From: Croceibacterium_A sp044506885
GTDB taxonomy: Bacteria > Pseudomonadota > Alphaproteobacteria > Sphingomonadales > Sphingomonadaceae
Reading direction: 5' to 3'
Length of the DNA: 64,000 nucleotides
Assembly (NCBI GenBank): GCA_044506885.1
Contig: JBIQKC010000010.1
Coordinates: 13,149-77,148, forward strand
The position numbers and the translations under genes were made by a program. Position 1 is the stretch's first letter. Each line of letters begins with the position of its first letter. Under the pieces are notes generated by a model. The model was not told the origin of the DNA, searched no databases, and worked only from the letters and a program-made list of their open reading frames with translations. Of this stretch, positions 49,765 through 58,248 are shown piece after piece.

Positions 49765-51972
49765 ATGGCTGTACTGAATATCCTGAGAGGCTTGAACGGG
49801 GAACGGGCCGGCCACCGGATCGATGCCGCCGCAAACGGTGCGTTCGCCGCAGCGGACCGGCTGCGCATTCTCGACGAGTACGAGCAGGCGGGCATCGGCT
49901 GGATCTGGGCCACCGATGCCGACGGCTGCCTGTGCTACCTGTCCGCGAGCGGGTCCGACGAGCTCGGCATGCCGCTGGCGGATCTTCTCGGCCAGCCGCT
50001 GCACGCCTTGTTCGAAACCGATCCCGACAATCCCGACGAACGCAGCGACCGGCCGCTCAACTTCCAGCTCAACGCGCGCAGCAAGATTCACGACCTGACC
50101 GTCAGGGTCGCGGCGGGCCGGTCCGGCCGCCAGGGCCGCGAGACCTGGTGGGCGATCTCCGGCCATCCGCAATTCAGCGCCGGCGGCAAGTTCGAAGGCT
50201 ATCGCGGCAGCGCCAAGGACGTGACGGTCGAATACGAGCGCAAGCTGCTCGACAGCCGGATGGCGGAATACGATTCGCTCACCGGCCTCGCCAACCGTCA
50301 CCGGATGAACCGGCGGCTGGAGAGCATCCTCGCCGCCTACAAGTCCGCGCGGCGCGCCTGCGCGCTGATGATGCTCGACCTCGACCGATTCAAGTACGTC
50401 AACGACACGATGGGCCACCCGGCGGGTGACGAGCTGTTGCGCCAGGTTTCGCAGCGGCTCCAGAGCATTGTCGGCAATCGCGGCGAGATCGGCCGGCTTG
50501 GCGGCGATGAGTTCCAGGTCATCCTCTCCGACCTCGACGATCGCGGCAAGCTGGGCGAGCTGGCGGAAAAGATCATCCAGATCCTCTCGCAACCCTATCC
50601 GATCGACGGCCGGCGCGCGCTGATCGGCGCCAGCGTGGGCGTCGCGATCGCGCCCTACGACGGGATCGAGAAGGACGAAATCGTGCGCGCGGCGGATCTC
50701 GCGCTCTACGCCGCCAAGAACGGCGGGCGGGGGCAGTTCCGGTTCTTCTCGTCCGACCTCAAGGACGAGGAGGAGGAACGCCGCTTGCTGCTCGACGACT
50801 TGCGCGAGGCGCTGGCGAACGACCAGCTCGCGCTGCACTACCAGCCGGTCGTGCGCACCAACGACCATGTCGTGGTCGGCTTCGAGGCGCTGCTGCGGTG
50901 GGAGCATCCCGAGCGCGGTCACGTGCCCCCCGACGTGTTCATTCCCGCCGCCGAGGAATCGAACCTCATCAACCAGCTCGGCGAATGGGTGCTGCGGCGC
51001 GCTTGCGCCGATGCGGTTCGGTGGCCGGAAACGGTGCGTATCGCGGTCAACGTGTCGGCGGTGCAGTTCAACAACAACGGCTTCCTCGCGGCGGTCACCA
51101 ACGCCATCGACAGCGCCGGGCTGCGGCCGGAACGGCTGGAGCTGGAGCTGACCGAGAGCGTGTTCATGGGCGACAGCGAAGCGACCGACCGGACGTTCCG
51201 CGAATTGAAGGCGCTCGGCGTGCGGCTGGCGCTCGACGATTTCGGCACCGGCTATTCCTCGCTCAGCTATCTGCGCTCGGCGCCGTTCGACAAGCTCAAG
51301 GTGGACAAGAGCTTCGTCGATTCCTGTACCCAGAAGGACCAGAACAGCGCCAAGATCATCACCGCGATCATCGGCCTGTCCGAAGCGCTGGGGATGGAAA
51401 CCACGGTCGAGGGCGTCGAGGCGTTCGACCAGTTCCACCTGGTCTGCGACAAGGGCGCGAAATATATCCAGGGGTGGATCTACGCCAAGGCCATGCCCGC
51501 CGACGACGTCGATGCCGGAATGCAATCCGGCGCGATGCGGATCGAGCCCGAAGGCCCCGAACGGCACCGTCCGGAACGCCGCTCCGTCTTCCGCCGCGTG
51601 GGCGTAATCCACGATGACCATCGCTACGAAGCGGTGATGCGCAACTTGTCCAAGACCGGGACCATGATCGAAGGTCTGGTCGGCGTGCCGGAAGGCGCCG
51701 GGCTGGTGGTCGATCTCGGCGCGGGCCAGCTGGCGGTGGGCGTGGTGACCCGCGCCCAGGACGCGTCGATCGCGGTGGAGTTCGAAACCCCGCTGGTCAG
51801 CGACGGAGCGGGCGGGCTGTGTACGCGCCATCGCGTCTCGCCCTATGCGCTGGCGGCCGCCGGGATGCCGCTGGCGGCATTGCCGCCGGGCCATTACCCG
51901 CTGGCGATCAAGGCCGAAGGGCCGGCGAGCAAGCCGCAGTTCATGCAGGTGGCGGTCGCCGGCGCGGCCTGA
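49765..51972 (+). CDS. PAS-GGDEF-EAL-PilZ cyclic-di-GMP protein
   Basis: A 735-residue cytoplasmic protein. Residues about 35-160: PAS-like (EYEQAGIGWIWATDADGC). About 170-335: GGDEF with intact RLGGDEFQVI (residues near 246) and DSLTGLANRHRMNRRL. About 345-600: EAL with GFEALLRWEHP (Glu374), LELTESVFMGD, LDDFGTGYSSLSYLR and VDKSFVDSC, all apparently intact. About 605-735: PilZ-like, ERRSVFRRVGV and MRNLSKTGTMIEG. Both synthetic and hydrolytic motifs look active, and the PilZ end may sense the product. Confidence 0.9.
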   Translation: MAVLNILRGLNGERAGHRIDAAANGAFAAADRLRILDEYEQAGIGWIWATDADGCLCYLSASGSDELGMPLADLLGQPLHALFETDPDNPDERSDRPLNFQLNARSKIHDLTVRVAAGRSGRQGRETWWAISGHPQFSAGGKFEGYRGSAKDVTVEYERKLLDSRMAEYDSLTGLANRHRMNRRLESILAAYKSARRACALMMLDLDRFKYVNDTMGHPAGDELLRQVSQRLQSIVGNRGEIGRLGGDEFQVILSDLDDRGKLGELAEKIIQILSQPYPIDGRRALIGASVGVAIAPYDGIEKDEIVRAADLALYAAKNGGRGQFRFFSSDLKDEEEERRLLLDDLREALANDQLALHYQPVVRTNDHVVVGFEALLRWEHPERGHVPPDVFIPAAEESNLINQLGEWVLRRACADAVRWPETVRIAVNVSAVQFNNNGFLAAVTNAIDSAGLRPERLELELTESVFMGDSEATDRTFRELKALGVRLALDDFGTGYSSLSYLRSAPFDKLKVDKSFVDSCTQKDQNSAKIITAIIGLSEALGMETTVEGVEAFDQFHLVCDKGAKYIQGWIYAKAMPADDVDAGMQSGAMRIEPEGPERHRPERRSVFRRVGVIHDDHRYEAVMRNLSKTGTMIEGLVGVPEGAGLVVDLGAGQLAVGVVTRAQDASIAVEFETPLVSDGAGGLCTRHRVSPYALAAAGMPLAALPPGHYPLAIKAEGPASKPQFMQVAVAGAA

Positions 51973-51975
51973 CGC

Positions 51976-52599
51976 TCAATCCGGACGCAGGTGCGGCGCG
52001 GCTCCAGCGATGACCCGAAGCGCCGACCGCACGAACAGCGCGGCCATAAGCGAGCCGATTGCTATGTCCGGCCAGGGCGAGGCGAAAGCCGCCACCAGCA
52101 CCGCCGCAAGCAGCACGCCGGTGTTCGAGATGACATCGTTGCGCGAGCATTCGAAAGTGCTCGCCATGTTGAGGTCCTGCGCACGGAAGCGCCACAGCAG
52201 CCGCAGGCATACGAGGTTGGCGACCAGCGCGAGGCCGCCGAAAACCAGCATCAAGGTGGAGGATGGCGGCACGCCGCTCCTGATCTTCACGATCACGTTG
52301 AGCGCGATGCCGATGCCGAGGGCGAGAATGAACACGCCCTTCGCCAGCGCCGCGCCCGCCTTCCACCTGTCGCTGCGGGCGAGCGCGTACAGGCTGATTC
52401 CATAGACCAGCGCATCGCCGAGCATGTCGGTGGCGTCGGCCATCAGCGCCGCCGACCCGGCGACCACGCCGGCGCCGAATTCCAGCACGAACATCGCGGC
52501 GTTGATCGCCAGTACGATCACCAGCACCCGGCGCTGATCGGCCTGGCGGGCGAGCGCCTCCAACTCGGTCTGCTTGGCGGAACAGCAGGAATCGGCCAC
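51976..52599 (-). CDS. cation diffusion facilitator family transporter
   Basis: A 207-residue transporter with six membrane helices and a short Cys-containing N terminus (DSCCSAKQTEL). The metal-binding helix reads MADATDMLGDALVYGISLYA (three Asp, DxxxxDxxx D pattern of CDF TM2), and TM5 has CSRNDVISNTGVLLAAVLVA. It has no long C-terminal cytoplasmic domain, so it is one of the short CDF forms. GTG 52599 starts 3 bp after the DUF885 stop (TAG). Substrate (Zn, Mn, Fe or Ni) not determinable. Confidence 0.85.
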   Translation of the reverse strand: MADSCCSAKQTELEALARQADQRRVLVIVLAINAAMFVLEFGAGVVAGSAALMADATDMLGDALVYGISLYALARSDRWKAGAALAKGVFILALGIGIALNVIVKIRSGVPPSSTLMLVFGGLALVANLVCLRLLWRFRAQDLNMASTFECSRNDVISNTGVLLAAVLVAAFASPWPDIAIGSLMAALFVRSALRVIAGAAPHLRPD

Positions 52600-52601
52600 C
52601 G

Positions 52602-54446
52602 CTACCGCCGCGCGGCTGCGGTATGGCGCTCCACCGTTTTCGCCAGCACGTCGAGCGGGGCGTTGCCGCCCTTGACCACCGCGTCGTTGAATGCGCGCAT
52701 GTCGTAGGCTGGGCCGAGCGCGGCTTGTGCGCCAGCGCGCAGGCGCACGATTTCGCTGTGGCCGACCTTGTAGCCGCAGGCCTGACCGGGCCACGAGCAA
52801 TAGCGGTCGACCTCGCTTTCGACTTCGGCGCGCTTGTTGCCGTTTTCCTCGATGAAGAAGCGGATCGCCCGTTCGCGCCCCCAGCGCTTGTGATGGAGGC
52901 CGGTGTCGACCACCAGCCGGCAGGCGCGGAACGCCTGGCTCTGGAGATAGCCGAGCCGCCACGCCGGGTTCTCGTCGTAGGCGCCCAGTTCGTCGGCGAG
53001 CTGTTCGGCATAGAGCGCCCAGCCTTCGGAGAAGGCGTTGAAGGCGAGGATCGAACGGATCAGCGGCAACTGGTTCGAATACTCGCCTTCCCACACGTGG
53101 CCGGGAATGGTTTCGTGATGGACCAGCGTGGGCACGTCGTACTTGCGGTGGAGATCGGTCGAGCCGAGGTTGATCCACATCTTGCCCGGCACCGTGCCGT
53201 CCTTGGATCCGGCCCCGCCATAGGCCGTCGGCGCGCCGGGTTCCTCGGCCAGCGGCAAGCGGCGGACTTCGAGATTGGCGCGCACGATGGTGCCGAAGGC
53301 GCGCGGCATCTGCGCGCGGATCCACGCGATCCGGTCCTCGATGAAGGCCATGATCTCCGCGCGGCCCGGATCGCCTTCCGCAAACCTGAAGCGCGGGTCT
53401 TCGCCGAGCGCGGTCATCCGGTCGCCGACCGAGCCTTGCGTGTAGCCCAGATCGCGCAGGATCGGCTCCATCCGGCCGTGAATCTCGGCCAGTTCGCTGA
53501 GCCCCATCTCGTGGATCTCGTCGGGCGTCATGCCGGTGGTGGTGCTGGCGCGCAGGGCCCAGGCGTACCATTCGGGTCCGTGCGGCCGCGCCCACATGCC
53601 GGGATCGCCGCTGGCGAGGCTGGCCTGGCGCCGGAGTTCGGCAAGCTGGCGTTCGAGCGCGGTGGCAATCGGGCCGGAAGCGATCGCTTCGGCGCGCGCA
53701 CGCCAGTCGCCCGCGATGCCCGCTTCGGCCGTGCGGCGCGCCAGCGCTTCCACCAGCGGGCCGCCGGATTTCGCCTCGGCCAGCGTGGCTTCCATCTGCG
53801 CAATGGCCTTCGCCAGCAGGAAATCGGGCGGCGTCACGCCCATGCCGGCGGCGGCGCGGATGCGTTCCAGCTCGCCGTCGAGCGCGGCGGGGATCGCTTC
53901 CAGCCGCGCGAGGTAGGCGTCGGCATCGGCGGCGTCGCGCACCGGGTGGTCGGAATCGAGGAAGCGGGCGAAATCGAGATAGCCGCCGACGTTCTGGATC
54001 ACGACATAGGGCGCGTTGCGCCACGATCCGACCGCGACATCGCCATAAGGCTGGGCGAAGCCGTCGAGCGCGGTGGCATAGGCGCTTTCGACCACTTCGA
54101 AGCTGGTCCGGGCGGCGGCCTCCATACCGGACGTATCGACGGCGCGCACGCGGGCAAGGTCCGCGCGCAAGGTCGCGGCGTAGGCGTCCAGCCCGGCCGG
54201 GGAGAGATCCTTGATCCGTCCGCGCATCGCCGCATGCGCGCCGGTATCGACCCCCAGCGAGGTGGCGCGTTCCGGTTCGTGCGACAGCAGGTTCCAGGCG
54301 ATGTCGTCGAGCAGCGCAGCCGCATCGGCGGGCGCGGCGCGGGTGGCTGCGGTTGTCGCGCAGCCCGGCAGAACGAGCAGCGAAAAACCGGCGCCAAGCC
54401 CCGCCAGAGCCTCGCGCCGGGTGATCGTTTCGGATGAAATCGGCAT
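52602..54446 (-). CDS. DUF885 family exported peptidase-like protein (first copy)
   Basis: A 614-residue protein from ATG 54446 with a twin-arginine-like, lipoprotein-type leader (TRREALAGLGAGFSLLVLPG then Cys). The DUF885 zinc-site motif LVHHETIPGHVWEGEY (HETxPGH) lies in the C-terminal third, followed by YAEQLADELGAY. DUF885 proteins resemble M32/M3-like metallopeptidases; dipeptidase-type activity is inference. A second DUF885 gene is at 59695. The cation transporter follows 3 bp downstream. Confidence 0.85.
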   Translation of the reverse strand: MPISSETITRREALAGLGAGFSLLVLPGCATTAATRAAPADAAALLDDIAWNLLSHEPERATSLGVDTGAHAAMRGRIKDLSPAGLDAYAATLRADLARVRAVDTSGMEAAARTSFEVVESAYATALDGFAQPYGDVAVGSWRNAPYVVIQNVGGYLDFARFLDSDHPVRDAADADAYLARLEAIPAALDGELERIRAAAGMGVTPPDFLLAKAIAQMEATLAEAKSGGPLVEALARRTAEAGIAGDWRARAEAIASGPIATALERQLAELRRQASLASGDPGMWARPHGPEWYAWALRASTTTGMTPDEIHEMGLSELAEIHGRMEPILRDLGYTQGSVGDRMTALGEDPRFRFAEGDPGRAEIMAFIEDRIAWIRAQMPRAFGTIVRANLEVRRLPLAEEPGAPTAYGGAGSKDGTVPGKMWINLGSTDLHRKYDVPTLVHHETIPGHVWEGEYSNQLPLIRSILAFNAFSEGWALYAEQLADELGAYDENPAWRLGYLQSQAFRACRLVVDTGLHHKRWGRERAIRFFIEENGNKRAEVESEVDRYCSWPGQACGYKVGHSEIVRLRAGAQAALGPAYDMRAFNDAVVKGGNAPLDVLAKTVERHTAAARR

Positions 54447-54496
54447 GGCCGCTTTTCGCCGGGCCATGCCGCGCTGTCAAATGGCGGCGGGGGGCC

Positions 54497-54895
54497 TCAG
54501 TCGATGAATTCGGCGGGCACCTTGCCGCCGTTCTCCGCCAGCGCCTTCATCGTCTGGCGGTGGAGCCGGATGTTGTCTTCCGCGCTGCCCGAATAGTCGG
54601 CGTTGCCGAGTTCCTGCGCCAGCTCCTTGCGGTTCTCGTAGCTGGAATCGATGCGCACCAGCTTGAGCAGGTCGACGATCGATCCGCGCCAGTTGAGGCC
54701 GTCCGCGCCGGGCAAGGCGTCGAGGCGCGCCTCCACGTCCACCGCTTCGAGCGCTTCGGGCTGCGGGGCCGGCTGCCCCTGGGCGGCCTGAGCGGGCGGC
54801 GTTGCCCGAGCCGGCTGCGCGGCGGGCGCAACCTGCGGCGCTCCTTCTTCCTTCTTGCCGAAGATCGCATTCTTGATCGAGCTGAAGATACCCAT
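54497..54895 (-). CDS. DUF3597 domain protein
   Basis: A 132-residue protein from ATG 54895: MGIFSSIKNAIFGKKEE, then a Pro/Ala/Gln-rich linker (about residues 18-48) and the DUF3597 core with LDALPGADGLNWRGSIVDLL, VRIDSSYENRKELAQELG and ADYSGSAEDNIRLHRQTMKA. The family is thought to stabilise proteins, resembling LysM/BON-linked proteins; function unproven. A longer frame to 55051 lacks similarity. Confidence 0.88.
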   Translation of the reverse strand: MGIFSSIKNAIFGKKEEGAPQVAPAAQPARATPPAQAAQGQPAPQPEALEAVDVEARLDALPGADGLNWRGSIVDLLKLVRIDSSYENRKELAQELGNADYSGSAEDNIRLHRQTMKALAENGGKVPAEFID

Positions 54896-55137
54896 CGAAC
54901 CATGTCCCTGGTAATGTTGCAATAACCCGCCAACGCGCGCGTGGCGGCAAAGTGCCGCGCTTCGGCGAAAAGAATCCGCGGGAGGCTTTCGCAGGGGCCA
55001 AGCCCGCTCTAGGTTCCGCGCAAGCGTCGCGGCTTTTCGCCGCGGCGGCATGAACGGGGTGGGTGCGCGATGGATATGCCCGGCACGCTCGGTCGGAGCG
55101 GCGGAAGCGAGACGATTACGGACAGGGCGGCCCGCTG

Positions 55138-55341
55138 ATGGGGATCGACCTTGTCCTCTCGCTGCTGGTCCTGGTGGCGGTGGCGCTGCTCGGCGGCGCG
55201 GTGGTGCTGTGGCGGCGCGGGGTGCGCAAGCAGGCCGGGCTGATGGTCGTGCTGGCGGTGGTGATGATCGTAAACGTGCTGATCTGGACGATACCCGACG
55301 GGAGCGGCACGGCCCCGATAGACCACGCCGCTCCCGAATAG
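55138..55341 (+). CDS. small two-helix membrane protein
   Basis: A 67-residue protein from ATG 55138: two hydrophobic helices (about residues 3-25 and 34-52) separated by a basic loop (RRGVRKQ) and an acidic tail (DGSGTAPIDHAAPE). No family recognised. It faces the tonB gene, converging 7 bp apart. Confidence 0.55.
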   Translation: MGIDLVLSLLVLVAVALLGGAVVLWRRGVRKQAGLMVVLAVVMIVNVLIWTIPDGSGTAPIDHAAPE

Positions 55342-55348
55342 GCTCGGC

Positions 55349-56011
55349 TCAGCCGGGTATCCGCCAGCGCACCGTGCCGGTATAGGTGCCGACGACCCGC
55401 GCGCCGGTCCGGTCCGTCGCCGGCTCGAACCGCGCGCGCCGCTGGATCAGGCGGCAGGTCGCGGCGTCGAGGCCGCTGTCGCCCGAAGATGCGGTAATCT
55501 CGCACGCCGACACACGGCCGTCGCTGCCGATCACCAGGCGGTAGCCGGCCGTCCCTTCGATGCCACTGCGCAACTGGCGCGCGGGATAGTCGTTCGTGGT
55601 GATCCAGCCCGAGGCTTCGTTGGCCGGACGGGGCCTGCGCGGCGTGAACGCGGGCGGCGGATTCGGCGGCTCCGGACGGGCGACGGGGATCGGGTCCGGG
55701 AAAACCACGGTATCGGAAGCGATCGGATCGGCCTGCACCGGCGGCGGGTTCGTCAGGATGACCGGCGGCACGGGCGCGACGGGCGTGGTCGCCACCGCCT
55801 CTTCGGTCGAATTCGCAACCGGTTCCGGATCCGGCGGCGGTGGCGGCAGCGGAACATCGAAGCCGACCAGCGGCGGCGGCGCCAGCCGATCGTAGATCTG
55901 CACGCCGAGCCCGGTGACGAGGACATAACCGATCGCTGCGTGGATCGCGCCCACGGCCACGATCGCCCCGGCGCGCCGTTGCGGATTTTGTGTCTTGGTC
56001 AGGTACGACAT
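55349..56011 (-). CDS. tonB: TonB-type energy transducer
   Basis: A 220-residue TonB: N-terminal membrane anchor (about residues 12-35, AGAIVAVGAIHAAIGYVLVT), a proline-rich periplasmic spacer (PLPPPPPDPEP, PNPPPAFTPRRPRP) and the C-terminal TonB fold (YPARQLRSGIEGTAGYRLVI, VSACEITASSGDSGLD). It transmits proton-motive force to outer-membrane receptors. ATG 56011 is preferred over ATG 56017 because GAGGAG then sits 8 nt away. No exbB/exbD here. A palindrome lies 54 bp upstream. Confidence 0.88.
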   Translation of the reverse strand: MSYLTKTQNPQRRAGAIVAVGAIHAAIGYVLVTGLGVQIYDRLAPPPLVGFDVPLPPPPPDPEPVANSTEEAVATTPVAPVPPVILTNPPPVQADPIASDTVVFPDPIPVARPEPPNPPPAFTPRRPRPANEASGWITTNDYPARQLRSGIEGTAGYRLVIGSDGRVSACEITASSGDSGLDAATCRLIQRRARFEPATDRTGARVVGTYTGTVRWRIPG

Positions 56012-56064
56012 AACCATCGCTCCTCTCGTTCCCGCCGCCTCTCGCGAGCAACGTGGACGGCGAT

Positions 56065-56079
56065 TGTTATGGTGTAACA
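56065..56079. promoter_or_regulatory. palindrome in the tonB promoter region (Zur-like)
   Basis: TGTTATGGTGTAACA is an inverted repeat (TGTTA-N5-TAACA) with GTTAT-N3-GTAAC, resembling alphaproteobacterial Zur sites. It lies 54 bp ahead of the tonB ATG. Identity of the regulator is a guess. Confidence 0.4.
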
Positions 56080-56157
56080 TTACGCCTTAAATCGAGCGGT
56101 GACAAGCGTCGACCCAGGCGCTCGCTTTCGCGGGAAACGCAGGGGCCGCGCGCGCCG

Positions 56158-56814
56158 TCAGCGGATGGTGCAGGCGGGATCGAGCCGGAAGTCGAGGTAA
56201 TTGTCCACCGCGCCCATCAGCTCCTCGATCTCGTTCTCGAAGAAGTGGTTCGCCCGCGGGATTTCCTCGTGATGGATGGTGATGTGCTTCTGCGTCCGCA
56301 GCTTCTCGACCAGCTTTTGCACCGCCACCGGCTGGACCACGGTATCGGCCGTGCCCTGGATGAAGATGCCGCTCGCCGGGCAGGGGGCGAGGAACGAGAA
56401 GTCGTACATGTTGGCCGGCGGGGCGATGGAGATGAACCCGCGGATTTCCGGACGCCGCATCAGCAGTTGCATCCCGATCAGCGCGCCGAAGCTCACGCCC
56501 GCAACCCAGGTCACCTGCGCCTCGGGGTGAATCGTCTGCACCCAGTCGAGCGCGCTCGCCGCGTCGCTCAGCTCGCCGATGCCGTTGTCGAAGCTGCCCT
56601 GGCTGCGGCCGACGCCGCGGAAGTTGAAGCGCAGCGTGGCGAACCCGCGATCGACGAAGGTCTTGTACAATCGCTGGACGATGCGGTCGTTCATCGTGCC
56701 GCCGCCCTGCGAGTGCGGGTGCAGGATCATCGCCACCGGCGCGCGCGGGCGCGGGCCGGGGGAGTAACGGCCTTCGAGACGGCCTTCGGGGCCGGGAAAG
56801 ATCACTGAGGGCAT
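56158..56814 (-). CDS. alpha/beta hydrolase (dienelactone hydrolase/COG2945-type)
   Basis: A 218-residue enzyme with VAMILHPHSQGGGTMND (oxyanion region), the nucleophile elbow WVAGVSFGALIGMQ (GxSxG, Ser near residue 110), and HHEEIPRANHFFENEIEEL carrying the catalytic His. RFNFRGVGRSQGSFDNGIGE is typical of COG2945 hydrolases. Substrate unknown. Divergent from the cysteine desulfurase gene. Confidence 0.9.
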   Translation of the reverse strand: MPSVIFPGPEGRLEGRYSPGPRPRAPVAMILHPHSQGGGTMNDRIVQRLYKTFVDRGFATLRFNFRGVGRSQGSFDNGIGELSDAASALDWVQTIHPEAQVTWVAGVSFGALIGMQLLMRRPEIRGFISIAPPANMYDFSFLAPCPASGIFIQGTADTVVQPVAVQKLVEKLRTQKHITIHHEEIPRANHFFENEIEELMGAVDNYLDFRLDPACTIR

Positions 56815-56925
56815 AGGGCTCGCTCTGTAAACTGGATGTCCGGGGCGCGCGGCTGGCGCCCGGAAAGTGCCGGGCTATATAGGACCAATGCCGTTTTTCG
56901 CAATTCCCCCAAGCCGTCCTGGGCG

Positions 56926-57993
56926 ATGACCCGTATCTATCTGGACCACGCCGCCACGTCTCCGCTTCGCCCCGAGGCGCGCGCGGCGATGCTGCACGGG
57001 CTCGAAACATGGGCCAATCCTTCCAGTCCGCATGCAGAGGGCAGGGCGGCGCGCGCCGCGCTGGAGGACGCGCGCGAGCGCGTGAAGGTCGCGCTCGGGT
57101 GGCAGGGCGAAGTCATCTTCACCTCCGGCGCGAGCGAGGCGCTGGCGCTCGGGCTGGGCCGGGCGAAGGCGGAGCGGCGGCTGGTCTCGGCGGTGGAGCA
57201 CGATGCGGTGTTCCGCGCCGCGCCCGACGCCGAAGTGTTGCCCGTCGACCGGGACGAGGACGGCTGCGTCGTGCTCGATCCCGACGCGCTGGGCCGGGCG
57301 CTGGCGGCGGGCGGACGCGCGGTGGTGGCGGTGCAGTCGATCAACCCGGAGACCGGCACGGCCATGCTCCCCCATGACGACACCCGTATCGCCGAAGCGG
57401 TGCGCGCGGCCGGCGGCACCTTCCTCGCCGACTGCGCGCAATCGGGCGGCAAGGTGCCGCTGCCCGACGCCGACATGGTCGTGGTCTCCGCGCACAAGCT
57501 TGGCGGCCCCATTGGCATAGGCGCGCTGCTGGTGCGCGATTTCGCATTGCTGGAACCGACGGGGGGACAGGAACGCGGCTATCGCGCGGGGACGGAGAAC
57601 CTGCCGGGCGCGCTCGGTTTCGCGGCGGCGCTGGAAGCGGGCGGGGTTGAATGCTGGCCCACGTCTTATCCGCAACGCTTCGAATTCAAGGACATGCTGC
57701 GCCACCACGGCGATGTCATGGCGCTGGGGCGGCAATGCTCGCACATCGTGGCGCTGACCTCGCAGCGGCTGAGCGCGGCGGCGCTGCTGATCAAGCTCGA
57801 TGCGATGGGCTTCGCGATTTCCGCCGGCAGCGCCTGTTCTTCCGGCACGCTGAAGCGCAGCCGCACGCTGGCCGCATTCGGGATCGACGAAGCGCGGGCG
57901 AGCAGGACCGTGCGCGTCAGCATCGGCTGGAACACCACCGAAGCAGACCTCGCCGCGTTCGTGGAAGCATGGGCGGAGGCGGTGAGCGAGTAA
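56926..57993 (+). CDS. cysteine desulfurase (first copy, NifS/IscS-like)
   Basis: A 355-residue PLP enzyme from ATG 56926: YLDHAATSPLRPEARAAM, the PLP-lysine in VVVSAHKLGGPIGIG, and the catalytic cysteine loop ISAGSACSSGTLKRS. The GPxG region is shifted (KLGGPIG) compared with the second copy (KFYGPKG). It is first of a pair of desulfurases followed by a ferredoxin; iron-sulfur assembly is the likely role. A longer frame from 56836 is rejected as an unrelated N-terminal extension. Confidence 0.9.
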   Translation: MTRIYLDHAATSPLRPEARAAMLHGLETWANPSSPHAEGRAARAALEDARERVKVALGWQGEVIFTSGASEALALGLGRAKAERRLVSAVEHDAVFRAAPDAEVLPVDRDEDGCVVLDPDALGRALAAGGRAVVAVQSINPETGTAMLPHDDTRIAEAVRAAGGTFLADCAQSGGKVPLPDADMVVVSAHKLGGPIGIGALLVRDFALLEPTGGQERGYRAGTENLPGALGFAAALEAGGVECWPTSYPQRFEFKDMLRHHGDVMALGRQCSHIVALTSQRLSAAALLIKLDAMGFAISAGSACSSGTLKRSRTLAAFGIDEARASRTVRVSIGWNTTEADLAAFVEAWAEAVSE

Positions 57994-58156
57994 GCGCCCG
58001 GTTTCGCACTATGTTCTTTCCTACAGGCATCCCGATGTGCTCGATAGGCGGCCGGACGATAGGCGGGCGTTCACCGGCCCGACCCGGCGACACCCGCTTT
58101 CGAGGCGCACCGGCGGAAGGTTACACCGGATTCAGTCGTGATAGAGATAATATACT

Positions 58157-58175
58157 GAAATAACAGAATTATTTC
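58157..58175. promoter_or_regulatory. AT-rich palindrome in the 255-bp gap between the desulfurases
   Basis: GAAATAA-CAGAA-TTATTTC (7-5-7) lies in the only AT-rich island (58135-58190) of this GC-rich region, 74 bp ahead of the second desulfurase ATG. It may be an operator for the iscS2-fdx unit; no regulator gene is adjacent. Confidence 0.4.
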
Positions 58176-58248
58176 GGTAATTTTGGTTACACCTGGAGGG
58201 GCCGTTTCGTGTGACCTTCAAGATGACAAAAGGTGTGGACGGCGACTC

